Of a DNA stretch of 64,000 nt, positions 35,171-44,184 are shown piece by piece. The stretch comes from JBNKHG01 sp050290225 (GTDB lineage Bacteria > Pseudomonadota > Gammaproteobacteria > Pseudomonadales > Cellvibrionaceae): contig JBNKHG010000013.1 of NCBI GenBank assembly GCA_050290225.1, positions 62,001 through 126,000 on the forward strand. The letters are read 5' to 3'. Under the pieces are notes generated by a model. The model made no database searches. It was not told where the DNA came from and saw nothing but the letters and a program-made list of their open reading frames with translations. The position numbers and the translations under genes were made by a program. Every line of letters begins with the position of its first letter. Position 1 is the first letter of the stretch.

Positions 35171-35599
35171 ATGAAGAAAAAAATGTATTTGGAATATCTC
35201 TCAAATCGATTCGGATACCAGTTCCGACGCGCGTCCGACGCTATGATGTCAGACCTGCGTAATCGGCTTGATGCGGAGAAAGTAAATCCTACTCAGGCAT
35301 CCATTTTATTGATCGTTGCTGATAATGCCGGTATTACGCAAAGTGACGTATGTCGTATCCTGGGGATAAAAAGAGCGAATATGGTACCGCTTATCGCAAA
35401 ACTGGAGTCCCTTAAATTCATTGAGCGGCATCCATTGGATGGCCGATCGTATGCGCTCACTGTGACACCTCTCGGGGAAGCAGTGCTGGAGAAGGTCAAA
35501 TCACATATTGAAGAACATGAAGCCAGCTATCTCTCAAGGCTGGATGCCGACTTTGTAGCCAGGCTAATCAGGGAGCTGCCTAAATTGTGGGAAGAATAG
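35171..35599 (+). CDS. MarR-family transcriptional regulator
   Basis: A 142-residue winged-helix MarR. ITQSDVCRILGIKRANMVPLI is the recognition region and the wing carries the conserved DGRSYALTVTPLG. MarR-type proteins (FerR, FerC, CouR) repress hydroxycinnamate operons and are released by the CoA thioesters; this gene lies directly before the hydratase-lyase, so it is the likely local repressor. The start ATG at 35171 has only a weak ribosome binding site. Its end is 158 bases before the 49-base palindrome. Confidence 0.88.
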   Translation: MKKKMYLEYLSNRFGYQFRRASDAMMSDLRNRLDAEKVNPTQASILLIVADNAGITQSDVCRILGIKRANMVPLIAKLESLKFIERHPLDGRSYALTVTPLGEAVLEKVKSHIEEHEASYLSRLDADFVARLIRELPKLWEE

Positions 35600-35757
35600 C
35601 TTTCCCGAACGCATTCGACAGGTTGCAAAGCCAGTGCATCAGGCTGGCGAATAGGGCGTTAACCGACGCTTTGGTAAATTTAACCCGCCTCACTTAGCAA
35701 TGCTGTGTGCACCTCTTTTCAGGGGTTGCAATATACTCCAATAAAAAGCCTGCTCGC

Positions 35758-35806
35758 ACTTTCACCAGAAAACTGTTATTATTAATAACAGTTTTCTGGT
35801 GAAAGT
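35758..35806. promoter_or_regulatory. Perfect 49-base palindrome upstream of the hydratase-lyase
   Basis: Arms 35758-35780 and 35784-35806 are exact reverse complements over 23 bases with a three-base centre. The arm begins ACTTTCACCAG and ends CTGTTATT. It lies 93 bases before the GTG start of the catabolic gene pair and in the gap behind marR. It is longer than a normal MarR site. It may be an operator array, or a transcript hairpin, or both. No T-run follows. Confidence 0.9.
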
Positions 35807-35899
35807 CTATAAGTTACTGAAAAATAATGTTTTTTTAGATTTTTAATAGGCTGTCTACATGCCCGTTGCCCTAATTAAATCAGTAGCAGGAGGACATCC

Positions 35900-36733
35900 G
35901 TGTCTGAAAAAGAAAGTGTCGTAAAGTATGAAATTGAGAACAACATTGCGTGGGTTTACTTTAATCGCCCTGAAAAACGCAATGCACAAAGCCCCGAGCT
36001 CAATCAGGAAATGATGCGTGTTCTCACAGAAATCGAATTTCGTGACGATTTTGGTGTTCTGGTGTTAACGGGGGAAGGTTCTTCATGGTGTGCCGGAATG
36101 GATCTTAAGGAGTACTTTGCTGAAACAGAACCGAAGGGACTCGGAGCTGTAAGGGCCGCTCAACGTAAGGCATATGCGTGGTGGGAACGCCTTCGCTGGT
36201 ACCAGAAGCCCACTATCGCAATGGTGAATGGTTGGTGCTTTGGCGGGGCCTATGGTCCTTTGTTTGCCTGTGATCTCGCATTCGCGGCGGATGAGGCTCG
36301 ATTTGGTCTCAGTGAGATCAATTGGGGCATTCTGCCGGGTGGTGGCGCGACTAAAGTGGCTACCGAATTAATGACCATGCGTGCCGCTATGTATCACACC
36401 CTGACCGGGGAAAATATTGGTGGCCAGAAAGCGGCAGATTGGGGCCTGGTGAACGAATCCATGCCGCTCACACGTCTTAAAGAGCGCGTGATTGAAGTCG
36501 CCAACATTTTGCTTAAGAAAAATTCCGTAGCAATGAAAGCGTCAAAAGATGCCGTTCGCCGCGTACAGGAAATGACATACCAAAATGCAGAGGACTACCT
36601 GATTCGTGCACAGGAAGCTGCTAATTCCTTTGACAATGAAGGTCGTAAGGAAGGTATCCGCCAGTTTATTAATGAGAAAAGTTACAAACCTGGCCTCGGT
36701 GAATATGACAAGTCGCGTCAATCCCAGGGTTAA
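35900..36733 (+). CDS. Hydroxycinnamoyl-CoA hydratase-lyase (feruloyl-CoA type)
   Basis: A 277-residue crotonase-fold enzyme. The P. fluorescens hydratase-lyase pattern is preserved: NRPEKRNAQSP, SWCAGMDLKEYF, PTIAMVNGWCFGGAYGPL, FGLSEINWGILPGG with the catalytic Glu, GGQKAADWGLVNESMPL and the Tyr in NAEDYL. Such enzymes turn feruloyl- or coumaroyl-CoA into vanillin or 4-hydroxybenzaldehyde plus acetyl-CoA. The PGG after INWGI replaces PGN of the reference, so substrate range may differ. The start is GTG with AGGAGGA before it. The CoA ligase gene follows with no gap. Confidence 0.85.
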   Translation: MSEKESVVKYEIENNIAWVYFNRPEKRNAQSPELNQEMMRVLTEIEFRDDFGVLVLTGEGSSWCAGMDLKEYFAETEPKGLGAVRAAQRKAYAWWERLRWYQKPTIAMVNGWCFGGAYGPLFACDLAFAADEARFGLSEINWGILPGGGATKVATELMTMRAAMYHTLTGENIGGQKAADWGLVNESMPLTRLKERVIEVANILLKKNSVAMKASKDAVRRVQEMTYQNAEDYLIRAQEAANSFDNEGRKEGIRQFINEKSYKPGLGEYDKSRQSQG

Positions 36734-38242
36734 ATGTTGATGTCATGCATCGATGCGGTAAAAACATTTGCGCTTAGTCATCCCGAAAAGCTGGCGTGCG
36801 TTGAATTGGAAAGTGATAGACGGTGGAACTATCGGGAACTGGACCAGACTATCAATGCCATTGCCCGGTGGTTGGTTGGGAGTCTTGGTCCGCGAAGCGC
36901 CGAGCGCGTTATTTGCCTGAGCAAAAATTGTGCGGAGCTGTTGATGCTCAATATCGCCTGTGTCCGGGCAGGCGCCATTTTTGTGCCGCTTAACTGGCGA
37001 CTTTCACACACTGAACTTGAAGTTTTAGTCGCGGATTGTCGTCCAAAGTTGGCTTTGGTCGGCAAGGAGTTTGCCGAGCACTCGTTTGTACAAGAGCAGT
37101 ACCGGCTCCCTGAATTACTTGCGTTAACCCGCGCCTACAGCGGTGAGACATTGTCAAGTGATGTGCGCCAGGCTTGGGAAGCGCCATCCACAATTTTATA
37201 TACCTCGGGAACTACCGGGCGTCCCAAAGGGGTGATGCTGAGCGAGGAAAATTGTTTTTGGAGTATGTACAACTTCAGTTCAGGCTTTGAAACTGGGCCA
37301 AACAGTGTGTTCCTGTGCGATATGCCCATGTTTCATACGGCTGGTTTGTTGGCAAATTCCCGCTCAGCATTTCAAGCGGGGGGGGAACTGCTGATTACCA
37401 GTGGTTTTGACGTCGACAATACCCTGTTGTTGCTGGGCAGCGATGAATGGGGAGTGACACATTACTTTTCAGCACCACAAATGGCCCAAATGTTGTGGAA
37501 TCATCCTAACTTCAAAGCTGACAAGCTAAGGCGTTTAAAGGTCTATGTCACAGGTGGCGCTCCCATGCCGAAAGCCTTGGTGGATAGGTTCGTCAATGCA
37601 GGAATACCTCTCTCTTGTGGTTTCGGAATGACGGAAGCAGGGTCCGTTTCGAACGTGCCGGTATCCAATCCAGAGCTGGCAGTAGAAAAAGCCGGTTCTA
37701 TAGGCGTGCCCTCAATGGCAGTGGAGATGGTGGTTGTTGATCAAAACGGCGCAATGATTGCTGACGGTGAGCCAGGTGAACTTTGGCTGCGAGGTCCTGC
37801 TATTACCGCGGGGTATTGGGAGCAGCCCGAAGCGACCAAAAAGGCGTTTACCAATGGCTGGTTTATGACCGGTGACATTGCAATGCGCGACCAGGATGGT
37901 TTCTTCTTTTTGATCGATCGCAAAAAAGATATGTTCATCTCAGGTGGTGAAAACGTATATCCCGCTGAGGTTGAGGCCTGTATTGCACAAATAGCTGATA
38001 TAGCGGAAGTTGTTGTCGTGGGCGTGCCAGATGAAAAATGGGGGGAAACCGGTGTGGCTGTGGTTGTTCCCGTATCGGGTAAAGCCGTTTCTCAGGGCGA
38101 AATTGTCGCGCATTGTCTGAGTCGGTTGGCTAAATATAAGGTGCCCAAACGGGTATATCTAACAGATTCCATTCCTCGCAACTCTTCGGGTAAGGCGCAA
38201 AAAAATCGGGTTGTTGAAGCTATTGAGCAAGGCCGGATTTAG
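36734..38242 (+). CDS. Acyl-CoA synthetase, likely hydroxycinnamate-CoA ligase
   Basis: A 502-residue AMP-forming ligase. The phosphate loop YTSGTTGRPKG is at residues 156-166, followed by GFGMTEAG, GWFMTGDIA, DRKKDMFISGGENVYPAEVE and the C-terminal lysine in NSSGKAQKN. The start ATG abuts the stop of the hydratase-lyase, so the two are translated together. Activation of ferulate or coumarate for the preceding enzyme is the obvious role, inferred from context; the size is like the short Fcs of actinomycetes. No aldehyde dehydrogenase gene follows. Confidence 0.85.
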   Translation: MLMSCIDAVKTFALSHPEKLACVELESDRRWNYRELDQTINAIARWLVGSLGPRSAERVICLSKNCAELLMLNIACVRAGAIFVPLNWRLSHTELEVLVADCRPKLALVGKEFAEHSFVQEQYRLPELLALTRAYSGETLSSDVRQAWEAPSTILYTSGTTGRPKGVMLSEENCFWSMYNFSSGFETGPNSVFLCDMPMFHTAGLLANSRSAFQAGGELLITSGFDVDNTLLLLGSDEWGVTHYFSAPQMAQMLWNHPNFKADKLRRLKVYVTGGAPMPKALVDRFVNAGIPLSCGFGMTEAGSVSNVPVSNPELAVEKAGSIGVPSMAVEMVVVDQNGAMIADGEPGELWLRGPAITAGYWEQPEATKKAFTNGWFMTGDIAMRDQDGFFFLIDRKKDMFISGGENVYPAEVEACIAQIADIAEVVVVGVPDEKWGETGVAVVVPVSGKAVSQGEIVAHCLSRLAKYKVPKRVYLTDSIPRNSSGKAQKNRVVEAIEQGRI

Positions 38243-38288
38243 TTGCGCGGTTTTGTAGGAATGCCGTTGTTCTTTCTCTATAACCGTT

Positions 38289-38316
38289 TTGGTTGAGATC
38301 CTTGGCTTGATATAAT
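38289..38316 (+). promoter_or_regulatory. Extended -10 promoter for the alpha/beta hydrolase
   Basis: TTGGTT (38289-38294), a 16-base spacer and TATAAT (38311-38316) with TGA directly before it (TGATATAAT). The hydrolase gene begins at 38357, so it forms a separate unit from the ligase gene. Confidence 0.6.
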
Positions 38317-38356
38317 CGCGCGTTCAGTATAAAGATCACAATTGGCCAAATAATTT

Positions 38357-39067
38357 ATGAGTAACGAGAATAAAGAAGGTTTGATGTTGCTGCCGGGTTT
38401 GCTCTGTGACAGGGCAATTTGGGATCCCCAGATTGAGCATTTTTCCGCTCAGCGGGAAGTTGTGGTCGCCGATTACGGGGATGCGGATTCATTGGAGGTC
38501 ATGGCTCAGCGTGCTTTGCAGCAGGCCCCTGAGCGTTTTGCGTTGGTCGGGCATTCCATGGGGGCAAGAGTTGCCTTGGAAATAATGTTGTTGGCACCGG
38601 AGCGGGTAACGAGATTGGCGTTATTGGATACCGGGGTTCATCCCGTAAAAGCGGGCGAAGTCGAAAAACGCTATGCCTTGCGCGATGTGGGACGCTCACA
38701 CGGCATGGAGGCTCTCGTGAATCAATGGTTACCACCAATGGTACATCCAGATCGTCACAACGATAAAGCGTTGATGCAGCCATTGGTTGACATGGCAATT
38801 AAGCCGGGTGTTGCCGGGTTCGAACGACAAATAAGGGCATTAATCAATAGGCGCGATGGTTTGCCTGTTTTGAAGCAGATCAAGTGTCCGGTGCTGATTG
38901 CTGTCGGTGAACAGGACAAATGGAGTCCACCTGAACAGCACAGAGAGATCCTTGCGCATCTACATACCAGATCGACCTTCGCGGTTTTCCCAAATACAGG
39001 TCATATGGCGCCTGTCGAGTCGCCAGCTCAAGTGAACCTGGCGCTGGACGAGTGGTTCAAGCTCTGA
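38357..39067 (+). CDS. Alpha/beta hydrolase
   Basis: A 236-residue alpha/beta hydrolase. The nucleophile Ser67 lies in VGHSMGA, the acid in VGEQDKWSPP and the His in NTGHMAPVE. There is no signal peptide, so it acts in the cytoplasm. In this island it may hydrolyse an aromatic ester or thioester, but similar proteins act on many substrates and none can be assigned. A GC-rich hairpin follows at 39084. Confidence 0.8.
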   Translation: MSNENKEGLMLLPGLLCDRAIWDPQIEHFSAQREVVVADYGDADSLEVMAQRALQQAPERFALVGHSMGARVALEIMLLAPERVTRLALLDTGVHPVKAGEVEKRYALRDVGRSHGMEALVNQWLPPMVHPDRHNDKALMQPLVDMAIKPGVAGFERQIRALINRRDGLPVLKQIKCPVLIAVGEQDKWSPPEQHREILAHLHTRSTFAVFPNTGHMAPVESPAQVNLALDEWFKL

Positions 39068-39083
39068 TCCGGGAAAGCCGACA

Positions 39084-39101
39084 GGGATGCTCTTGCATCC
39101 C
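39084..39101. terminator. Hairpin after the hydrolase gene
   Basis: GGGATGC (39084-39090) pairs with GCATCCC (39095-39101) around TCTT. No T-run follows, so termination is uncertain. Confidence 0.35.
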
Positions 39102-39200
39102 TCGGAATTGTATCGGGATGCGGTGCTTTATTTGGTTTATGGGTCGGCGCCAAGTCCACTCAAACCTTTCTTATAATTCCTGTCCTTGTTGCCGAGAGAG

Positions 39201-40013
39201 CTAATCTTGCTCTTGCATTACTGTTGGCTGATCTGGTTTGAGCTTGAGAAATACCAGAAAGACCGCTGCCATAAGTGACCCGGCACCCATGATCGCAGTG
39301 ACGGTAGACAATTTAATACCGCTCTCGAGCAAATAGACTGCCAAAATGGGGCCGACTACAGCGCCCCCTCGACCAACACCAATGGAGAAACCCGTGCCGG
39401 TAGCGCGAAGGTGAGTGGGGTAAGCGTGTGCGAAGATACCATACATGCCGATGATCACCGCATTAGTGCAGAATCCAACAGTGAAACAGAGGCTGTAGAG
39501 TTGTGTAAGGTCGGTGTTGGCTTTGCCAATGGCGGAGACCAGGATGGCGGAGAATAGCATCATGGTAAGGGTCAGTGCCTTAAGGCTGAATTTCAATGTT
39601 AAAAGGCTCAATGCCGCGCCGCCTATGGCGCCACCGAGACTAACCCACAACAACCCTGTTGCACCTTGGGACTGTACAAAACCAAATTCATTCACCATAA
39701 GCGGTGGAATCCATTTGGCGACGAAATAGAAGGTCGTGATGTGAAAAAAATAGGTCGCCACTACAATTATCGTGGTCGCAATAAATCCCGGTTTTAAAAT
39801 GCTCCACATGGACAGTGGATGCCTTTCGGGTGCCAATTCCGGTAGTGCGTTTATACGCGCATGTCCCATACGCAGCAGTGTGGCGTTAACTTTTTCGAGA
39901 GCACCTTCTGGCTGTTTGCGTGCAAGCCAGTGAATGGTTTCCGGTACGAAGAAAAAAACCACAGGGATTAATATTGTCGTCATTGTGGCGCCAAGATAAA
40001 AACTGATCGCCAA
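39201..40013 (-). pseudogene. 5'-truncated MFS aromatic-acid transporter (AAHS type)
   Basis: The 270 residues match only the later part of an MFS transporter of the aromatic acid:H+ symporter group: about six helices, starting at the central VFFFVPETIHWLARKQ and ending with HLRATGTGFSIGVGRGGAVVGP. Full transporters have about 450 residues and twelve helices. Upstream in frame the sequence reaches a TAG after about eleven codons, and no other frame shows the missing helices. The annotated start would be an internal TTG. The gene is thus most likely a decayed uptake system for the island's substrate. Confidence 0.75.
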
Positions 40014-40623
40014 TCGTATTGTTGCAACAGTTTTCCGCTGATGATGCTACGGTAATCCCACTGAGTTCTCGAAACGCGGGTCGTTCTTCGAGGAAGAGTT
40101 GGTTGATTTTTTCATTCGTTTTCAATTTACAGGCTGCAGGTTGGTGACATTTCCTGTGGCTGGCAGTTAAATCGATACCAGTGATTTGTATACCCAGGCG
40201 ATTGCGAATCTGGTGCTGTGAGCGATTGAACACCGTATCACCTATTATCCTCAAAATCACAAATCTTTCAGTTTTGGATACAATATTGTGGCTGTCGTTT
40301 TTTTGGGTGCTGTTGCAAGGCCGTTCTCCAATTGATTAATAATCGATCGCTTGGCCTAAAAGTAATCCTGTTACATATATAACATATTGATATATAAGAA
40401 TAAATGTTGATGTGGTGGCTTTTCCCAATTTTCTGAATATAGTCTTTCTCAGAATATTTTTCTTGAGTGGAAATAAAATAATTGCTGTTCAGATATTGAT
40501 TTGGATCCAAAAACGAGCTATCGTCATTTCCATTCATTGATGCCAATGTCAATCCAAATGGCCGATCACATTTGGTAAAGAAGCGAGCGTGATGGCCTGG
40601 GGTGGACCTACGAGCCGGGTTGG
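40014..40623. other. 610-base AT-rich gap with no intact gene
   Basis: The gap between the broken transporter and the broken NTF2-like gene. Open frames on the minus strand (39886-40260 and 40268-40741) look unlike any family and partly overlap the neighbours, so they are not called. The stretch from 40380 to 40500 is very AT-rich. It looks like decayed sequence; no promoter or repeat was recognised. Confidence 0.5.
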
Positions 40624-41081
40624 ATGGAAGTAATGACGCCAGAGCGTATACATCGAGCGGTAGATCAATGGGGGTGCCAGCAACTCCAGCAACTATTGAA
40701 CCGAGTGATTTACTTGACCGACCGCCAGGCTTGGGAGGCACTATCGCAGTGCTATACGGAAGATGCTGTTCTCAGTCGACCGAGTGATCCAGAAAATGCA
40801 ATCCATGGACGCGCAAATATTCTCGCTTCATTTAAAGCAAGGACCCGACGAACCGCTGCACACCTGCTTGGAAATACGCTGTTTACACAAAAAGCGGAGG
40901 GGCGAATAGAGGGTATTAGCCGAGTCTGGTTGGTTTCCAGTACTGATAGTGAGACCTTTCCGGTTATCGCTGACGGCGAAATTCTTGTCGGGACGTTTGT
41001 GGAAACATTTGTCCGAGAGGGGAGGAATGGTTTATTGGACGCAGGGATGGGAGTATTGAAATTAAGTATCAAGGGTTGTAG
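40624..41081 (+). pseudogene. NTF2-like (SnoaL) protein with a -1 frameshift
   Basis: An NTF2-like fold protein of about 152 residues: RVIYLTDRQAWEALSQCYTEDAV and IHGRANILASFKAR are typical of SnoaL-like enzymes and of ring-hydroxylating dioxygenase small subunits. Family proteins end with a strand like REGEEW-x-I-x-RR. The reading frame instead gives a run of unrelated residues to 41169. Restoring one G in the GGGG tract at 41019-41022 gives EGEEWFIGRRDGSIEIKYQG and a stop at 41079-41081. One lost base therefore broke the gene, or the tract is a sequencing error. Function unknown. Confidence 0.7.
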
Positions 41082-41239
41082 GGAAATTATTATCCTGATA
41101 TTTGAAAATGTCTATACGAAGAAATGCGGAATAAACGAAGAAATGTGGAATAACTTTGGCGCTGTATAATTATATAAAAGATAGAGTTTCAGTGTAAAAC
41201 ACCTTATAGAACACATAATAAAGTAGCGAGGATAGTGGT

Positions 41240-43465
41240 ATGAGGAGAGACAATTTCGTAGGACCAATTAACGTTACGCTTGTAGCCGCACTAGCGTCAC
41301 CGGTAGCAGTTCAGGCCGTTGAGTTAGAAGAAATAGTGGTTACTGCCCAAAAGCGTGAGCAAAATCTGCAGGACGTAAGTGCTGCGGTTAGCGCTTTTGG
41401 TGGTGAAGAGCTGGCGACTTCGCAAATCAATAATATTGAAGATTTGCAGGTCATGTTACCGGGCTTGACTTTTGGTAATGATTTTAACTTTGCCAAGATT
41501 TTTGTGCGGGGCGTGGGCATGAGCAGTTCATTCGCCGGTATCGACCCCTCTGTTGCACTGCATGTAGATGGCGCTGTAATTTCGCAGGCGGCTGCTCAGT
41601 TTACATCATTGTATGACCTTGAACGCGTGGAAGTACTGCGCGGCCCGCAGGGCACCCTCTACGGCCGTAATGCCACCGGTGGTTCAATCAACCTGATTAC
41701 AGCCAAGCCCACGGAAGAGTTTGAAGCCTATTCGCGCTTAACCGTTGGTGGTGATGACATGAATATTGTCGGTGAGGGCGCGATTAGTGGACCTCTGAGT
41801 GAAACGGTACGAGGCCGCATAGCGATGCGTTATCACAACCGGGATGGTTTTGGCGAACATACCGGCACGGGGAAAGATATTGATGACGCCAATAAACTCG
41901 GCGTTCGCGGGCAGTTGAACTTTCTGGTTAACGAGAATGTAGAAGACTTGCTGTCAGTAGAATATTACAAGGAAGATGAAAACTCCCGTGCGGTGAAATT
42001 TATCCGTGCTTCATTTCCCGATACGACCAATCCGGGTTTGGTGGCTATAGGCCTACCTGATGTTAAGGCCAACTCACGAGATGCCGGCGGCGATTTTGTT
42101 CCTCAGGCGGAATTGGATACGACATCGATTACTAACACCCTGAGCTGGGATGTCAGTGATCTTCTCACGGTTAAATCCATTACCAATTGGCGGGAATTTT
42201 CCAACGAATTACTGCAGGATTTTGATGTCTCCGATACAGTAAATGGCAGTTTCCCACCTTCGGCAACCTCAACGACACAGTTGCAAACGATAGATAACGA
42301 ACAGTTTTCTGAAGAGGTGCAATTTGTTCTCGACAGCAGCAACTGGCGTGGAATTGTCGGTCTCTATTACTTTAACGACTCTATTGACAGTTCTGTGCTG
42401 ATCGGTCGAGATCCAAAAAGTTTCCCCGATCTCAGTCGAGTGATTATTGAAGCTGAATTGGATGTTGAAGCCTATGCAGCGTTTGCCAATTTCACTTATG
42501 ACCTCAGCGATGCACTGTCCTTAAAAGTGGGTGCCCGTTATTCGTATGAAGATCGTGAAGTGGAGAATTTATTTGGCGTGGCCCCGCCAACTGCTTCTTC
42601 TGCCATTTTTGACCCGATCAAGTCGGATGATAAGAATTATTCCGACTTCACGCCCGAAATTGGTTTGGAATATCGTACAGCCGACGATCTTTTGTTCTAT
42701 GCAACCTACTCTGAAGGCTTCAAGAGCGGTACTGCCAACCTTGGAGAACGAAGCCCCACATTGATCGATCCGGAAACCATCGATAATCTGGAAGTCGGTT
42801 TAAAAGGGATGTTTCTGGACAAGTCGTTACAGCTTAACGTAGCTGCGTTTATGTATAAAGTGGATGATGCTCAATTTGACCGAACTTTCCCAATCCCGGT
42901 GCCGCCATTCTTTGCTGCAAAATTGGAAAATGCCGCACAAACAGACGGTCAGGGTATAGAGATCGAAGCCAAATGGGCGCCCATCGAACATCTAACGCTG
43001 GATATGAGTGCCACTCTTTATGATATCGAGTTTGATGAATTCGAGTCTCTCGATCCGTTGAATGAAGACCTGTTTGGCGCAAGTAGTACCAGTGTGCAGG
43101 GGGAAGACCTGTCAGGTAACAAACCGCGCAATACGCCCGAATGGACCTACAATATTCATGCTGCCTATGATATACCACTGGATGGTGGTGCAACTGTAAC
43201 CCTGGGCACCAATCTCGCTAGAAAAGGTGAGCAGTTTTATACCGAGTTTAACAATCCCGTCCTGGGTGCCGGTGCCTACAGCATCTGGGATGCGAATATG
43301 CTGTACACCTCCTCGGATGAACGCTTCTCGGTGAATGTATGGGGTAAAAACCTGACTGATGAAATGGTGTTGTCGGGGGCGTTTGCCATTTCCACCAGTC
43401 GCACCATCACCGGTACATACCTGCCGCCCCGACAGTATGGCGTAACCGTGGGTTACAAATTCTGA
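41240..43465 (+). CDS. TonB-dependent outer-membrane receptor
   Basis: A 741-residue receptor. A signal peptide (about residues 1-26) is followed by the TonB-box-like EEIVVTAQKR, a plug domain (LRGPQGTLYGRNATGGSINLIT) and a 22-strand type barrel ending in VTVGYKF, with the terminal Phe of outer-membrane proteins. The style is that of receptors abundant in sphingomonads and marine gammaproteobacteria, some of which import lignin-derived aromatics. In this island an aromatic substrate is plausible but not provable. GCGAGGATAG precedes the ATG. A strong terminator follows, so it is a separate unit. Confidence 0.9.
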   Translation: MRRDNFVGPINVTLVAALASPVAVQAVELEEIVVTAQKREQNLQDVSAAVSAFGGEELATSQINNIEDLQVMLPGLTFGNDFNFAKIFVRGVGMSSSFAGIDPSVALHVDGAVISQAAAQFTSLYDLERVEVLRGPQGTLYGRNATGGSINLITAKPTEEFEAYSRLTVGGDDMNIVGEGAISGPLSETVRGRIAMRYHNRDGFGEHTGTGKDIDDANKLGVRGQLNFLVNENVEDLLSVEYYKEDENSRAVKFIRASFPDTTNPGLVAIGLPDVKANSRDAGGDFVPQAELDTTSITNTLSWDVSDLLTVKSITNWREFSNELLQDFDVSDTVNGSFPPSATSTTQLQTIDNEQFSEEVQFVLDSSNWRGIVGLYYFNDSIDSSVLIGRDPKSFPDLSRVIIEAELDVEAYAAFANFTYDLSDALSLKVGARYSYEDREVENLFGVAPPTASSAIFDPIKSDDKNYSDFTPEIGLEYRTADDLLFYATYSEGFKSGTANLGERSPTLIDPETIDNLEVGLKGMFLDKSLQLNVAAFMYKVDDAQFDRTFPIPVPPFFAAKLENAAQTDGQGIEIEAKWAPIEHLTLDMSATLYDIEFDEFESLDPLNEDLFGASSTSVQGEDLSGNKPRNTPEWTYNIHAAYDIPLDGGATVTLGTNLARKGEQFYTEFNNPVLGAGAYSIWDANMLYTSSDERFSVNVWGKNLTDEMVLSGAFAISTSRTITGTYLPPRQYGVTVGYKF

Positions 43466-43529
43466 TAGGGGAAGATTCGGGAAAAACCAAGTCTGCCGTC
43501 AACGTGTTATTCGATGGCTGCGCATCAAG

Positions 43530-43562
43530 AATACACCGCCACCTGGCGGTGTATTTTTTTTC
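43530..43562 (+). terminator. Intrinsic terminator after the TonB receptor
   Basis: AATACACCGCC (43530-43540) pairs with GGCGGTGTATT (43545-43555) around ACCT and runs into T8. Confidence 0.93.
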
Positions 43563-43573
43563 GTGGGTCTGGG

Positions 43574-44140
43574 TTACTCGATCAGCAGGTGGGGAAAGCG
43601 TCGTTTATTATCCTCGACCGGCTCCAGGGCATCTTCTCCCAAGGGGGGAGCTGTCTGTTCTTCTGGAGGCACGCCAAGCGGTTTGAGGTCGACATAATGG
43701 GCTTCGCCCATTAATTTCTGTTTGTCCCATCGCAGCTTGTAGTAGATGCCGTTTCGCAAATTGGCTCCGAATGACCCTCCGTGTTTGAACATAAACAACA
43801 GGTCGTGCTCCAACCAGCGTAGGTCTTTGGTGCTGAGCTGTCGTGGGTTGCTATAGGGGTAGGGGATGTGGCACCAGAGTTCAGTGCCAGCGATACATTT
43901 CATCTCTTTCATTGAGAGAAAGAAGTCAGAAAATTTTTCATAATCCAGTGTTAGCTGATAGCGGTAGGACTGGTTCTCCGAAATCGAGAAGGTGATTTCA
44001 CCAATGGACAGTTTGCGGTTATGTTTGTCCACTAAACTGATGATTTTCGGCTGTGCAAAAAACGCATCCTGTGCCGAGAGGCTGAGAGAAAAACCAAGAG
44101 AAAAGCCAAGAGTGGCGAAAAGTATCCAGCAGCGACGCAT
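43574..44140 (-). CDS. Exported conserved protein of unknown function
   Basis: A protein of about 188 residues from the ATG at 44140. The N-terminus MRRCWILFATLGFSLGFSLS, ending SLSAQDAFF, is a signal peptide with cleavage after about residue 23. The mature part has GTELWCHIPYPYSN, RQLSTKDLRWLEHDLLFMF and GANLRNGIYYKLRW, which I recognise only as features of an uncharacterised family in marine gammaproteobacteria. The single Cys pair at CIAGTELWC may form a disulfide. The frame extends to 44182, but that lacks a signal. It begins the chromosome-core side of the island. Confidence 0.65.
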   Translation of the reverse strand: MRRCWILFATLGFSLGFSLSLSAQDAFFAQPKIISLVDKHNRKLSIGEITFSISENQSYRYQLTLDYEKFSDFFLSMKEMKCIAGTELWCHIPYPYSNPRQLSTKDLRWLEHDLLFMFKHGGSFGANLRNGIYYKLRWDKQKLMGEAHYVDLKPLGVPPEEQTAPPLGEDALEPVEDNKRRFPHLLIE

Positions 44141-44184
44141 TTTTATGTCCGCTTCGAGCCGTTGATTCGTCGGGTGGCACACGT

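Noticed and set aside
35074..35262. 62-codon frame overlapping the start of marR
   Set aside because: It runs over the marR promoter and start in another frame; no family match and the MarR frame is convincing.
39886..40260. Minus frame that might hold the missing transporter half
   Set aside because: The residues are polar and Cys/Asn rich, without membrane helices, so this is not the N-terminal half of the MFS protein.
40268..40741. 157-codon minus frame before the NTF2-like gene
   Set aside because: Half of it is antisense to the NTF2-like gene and the rest is low-quality AT-rich sequence.
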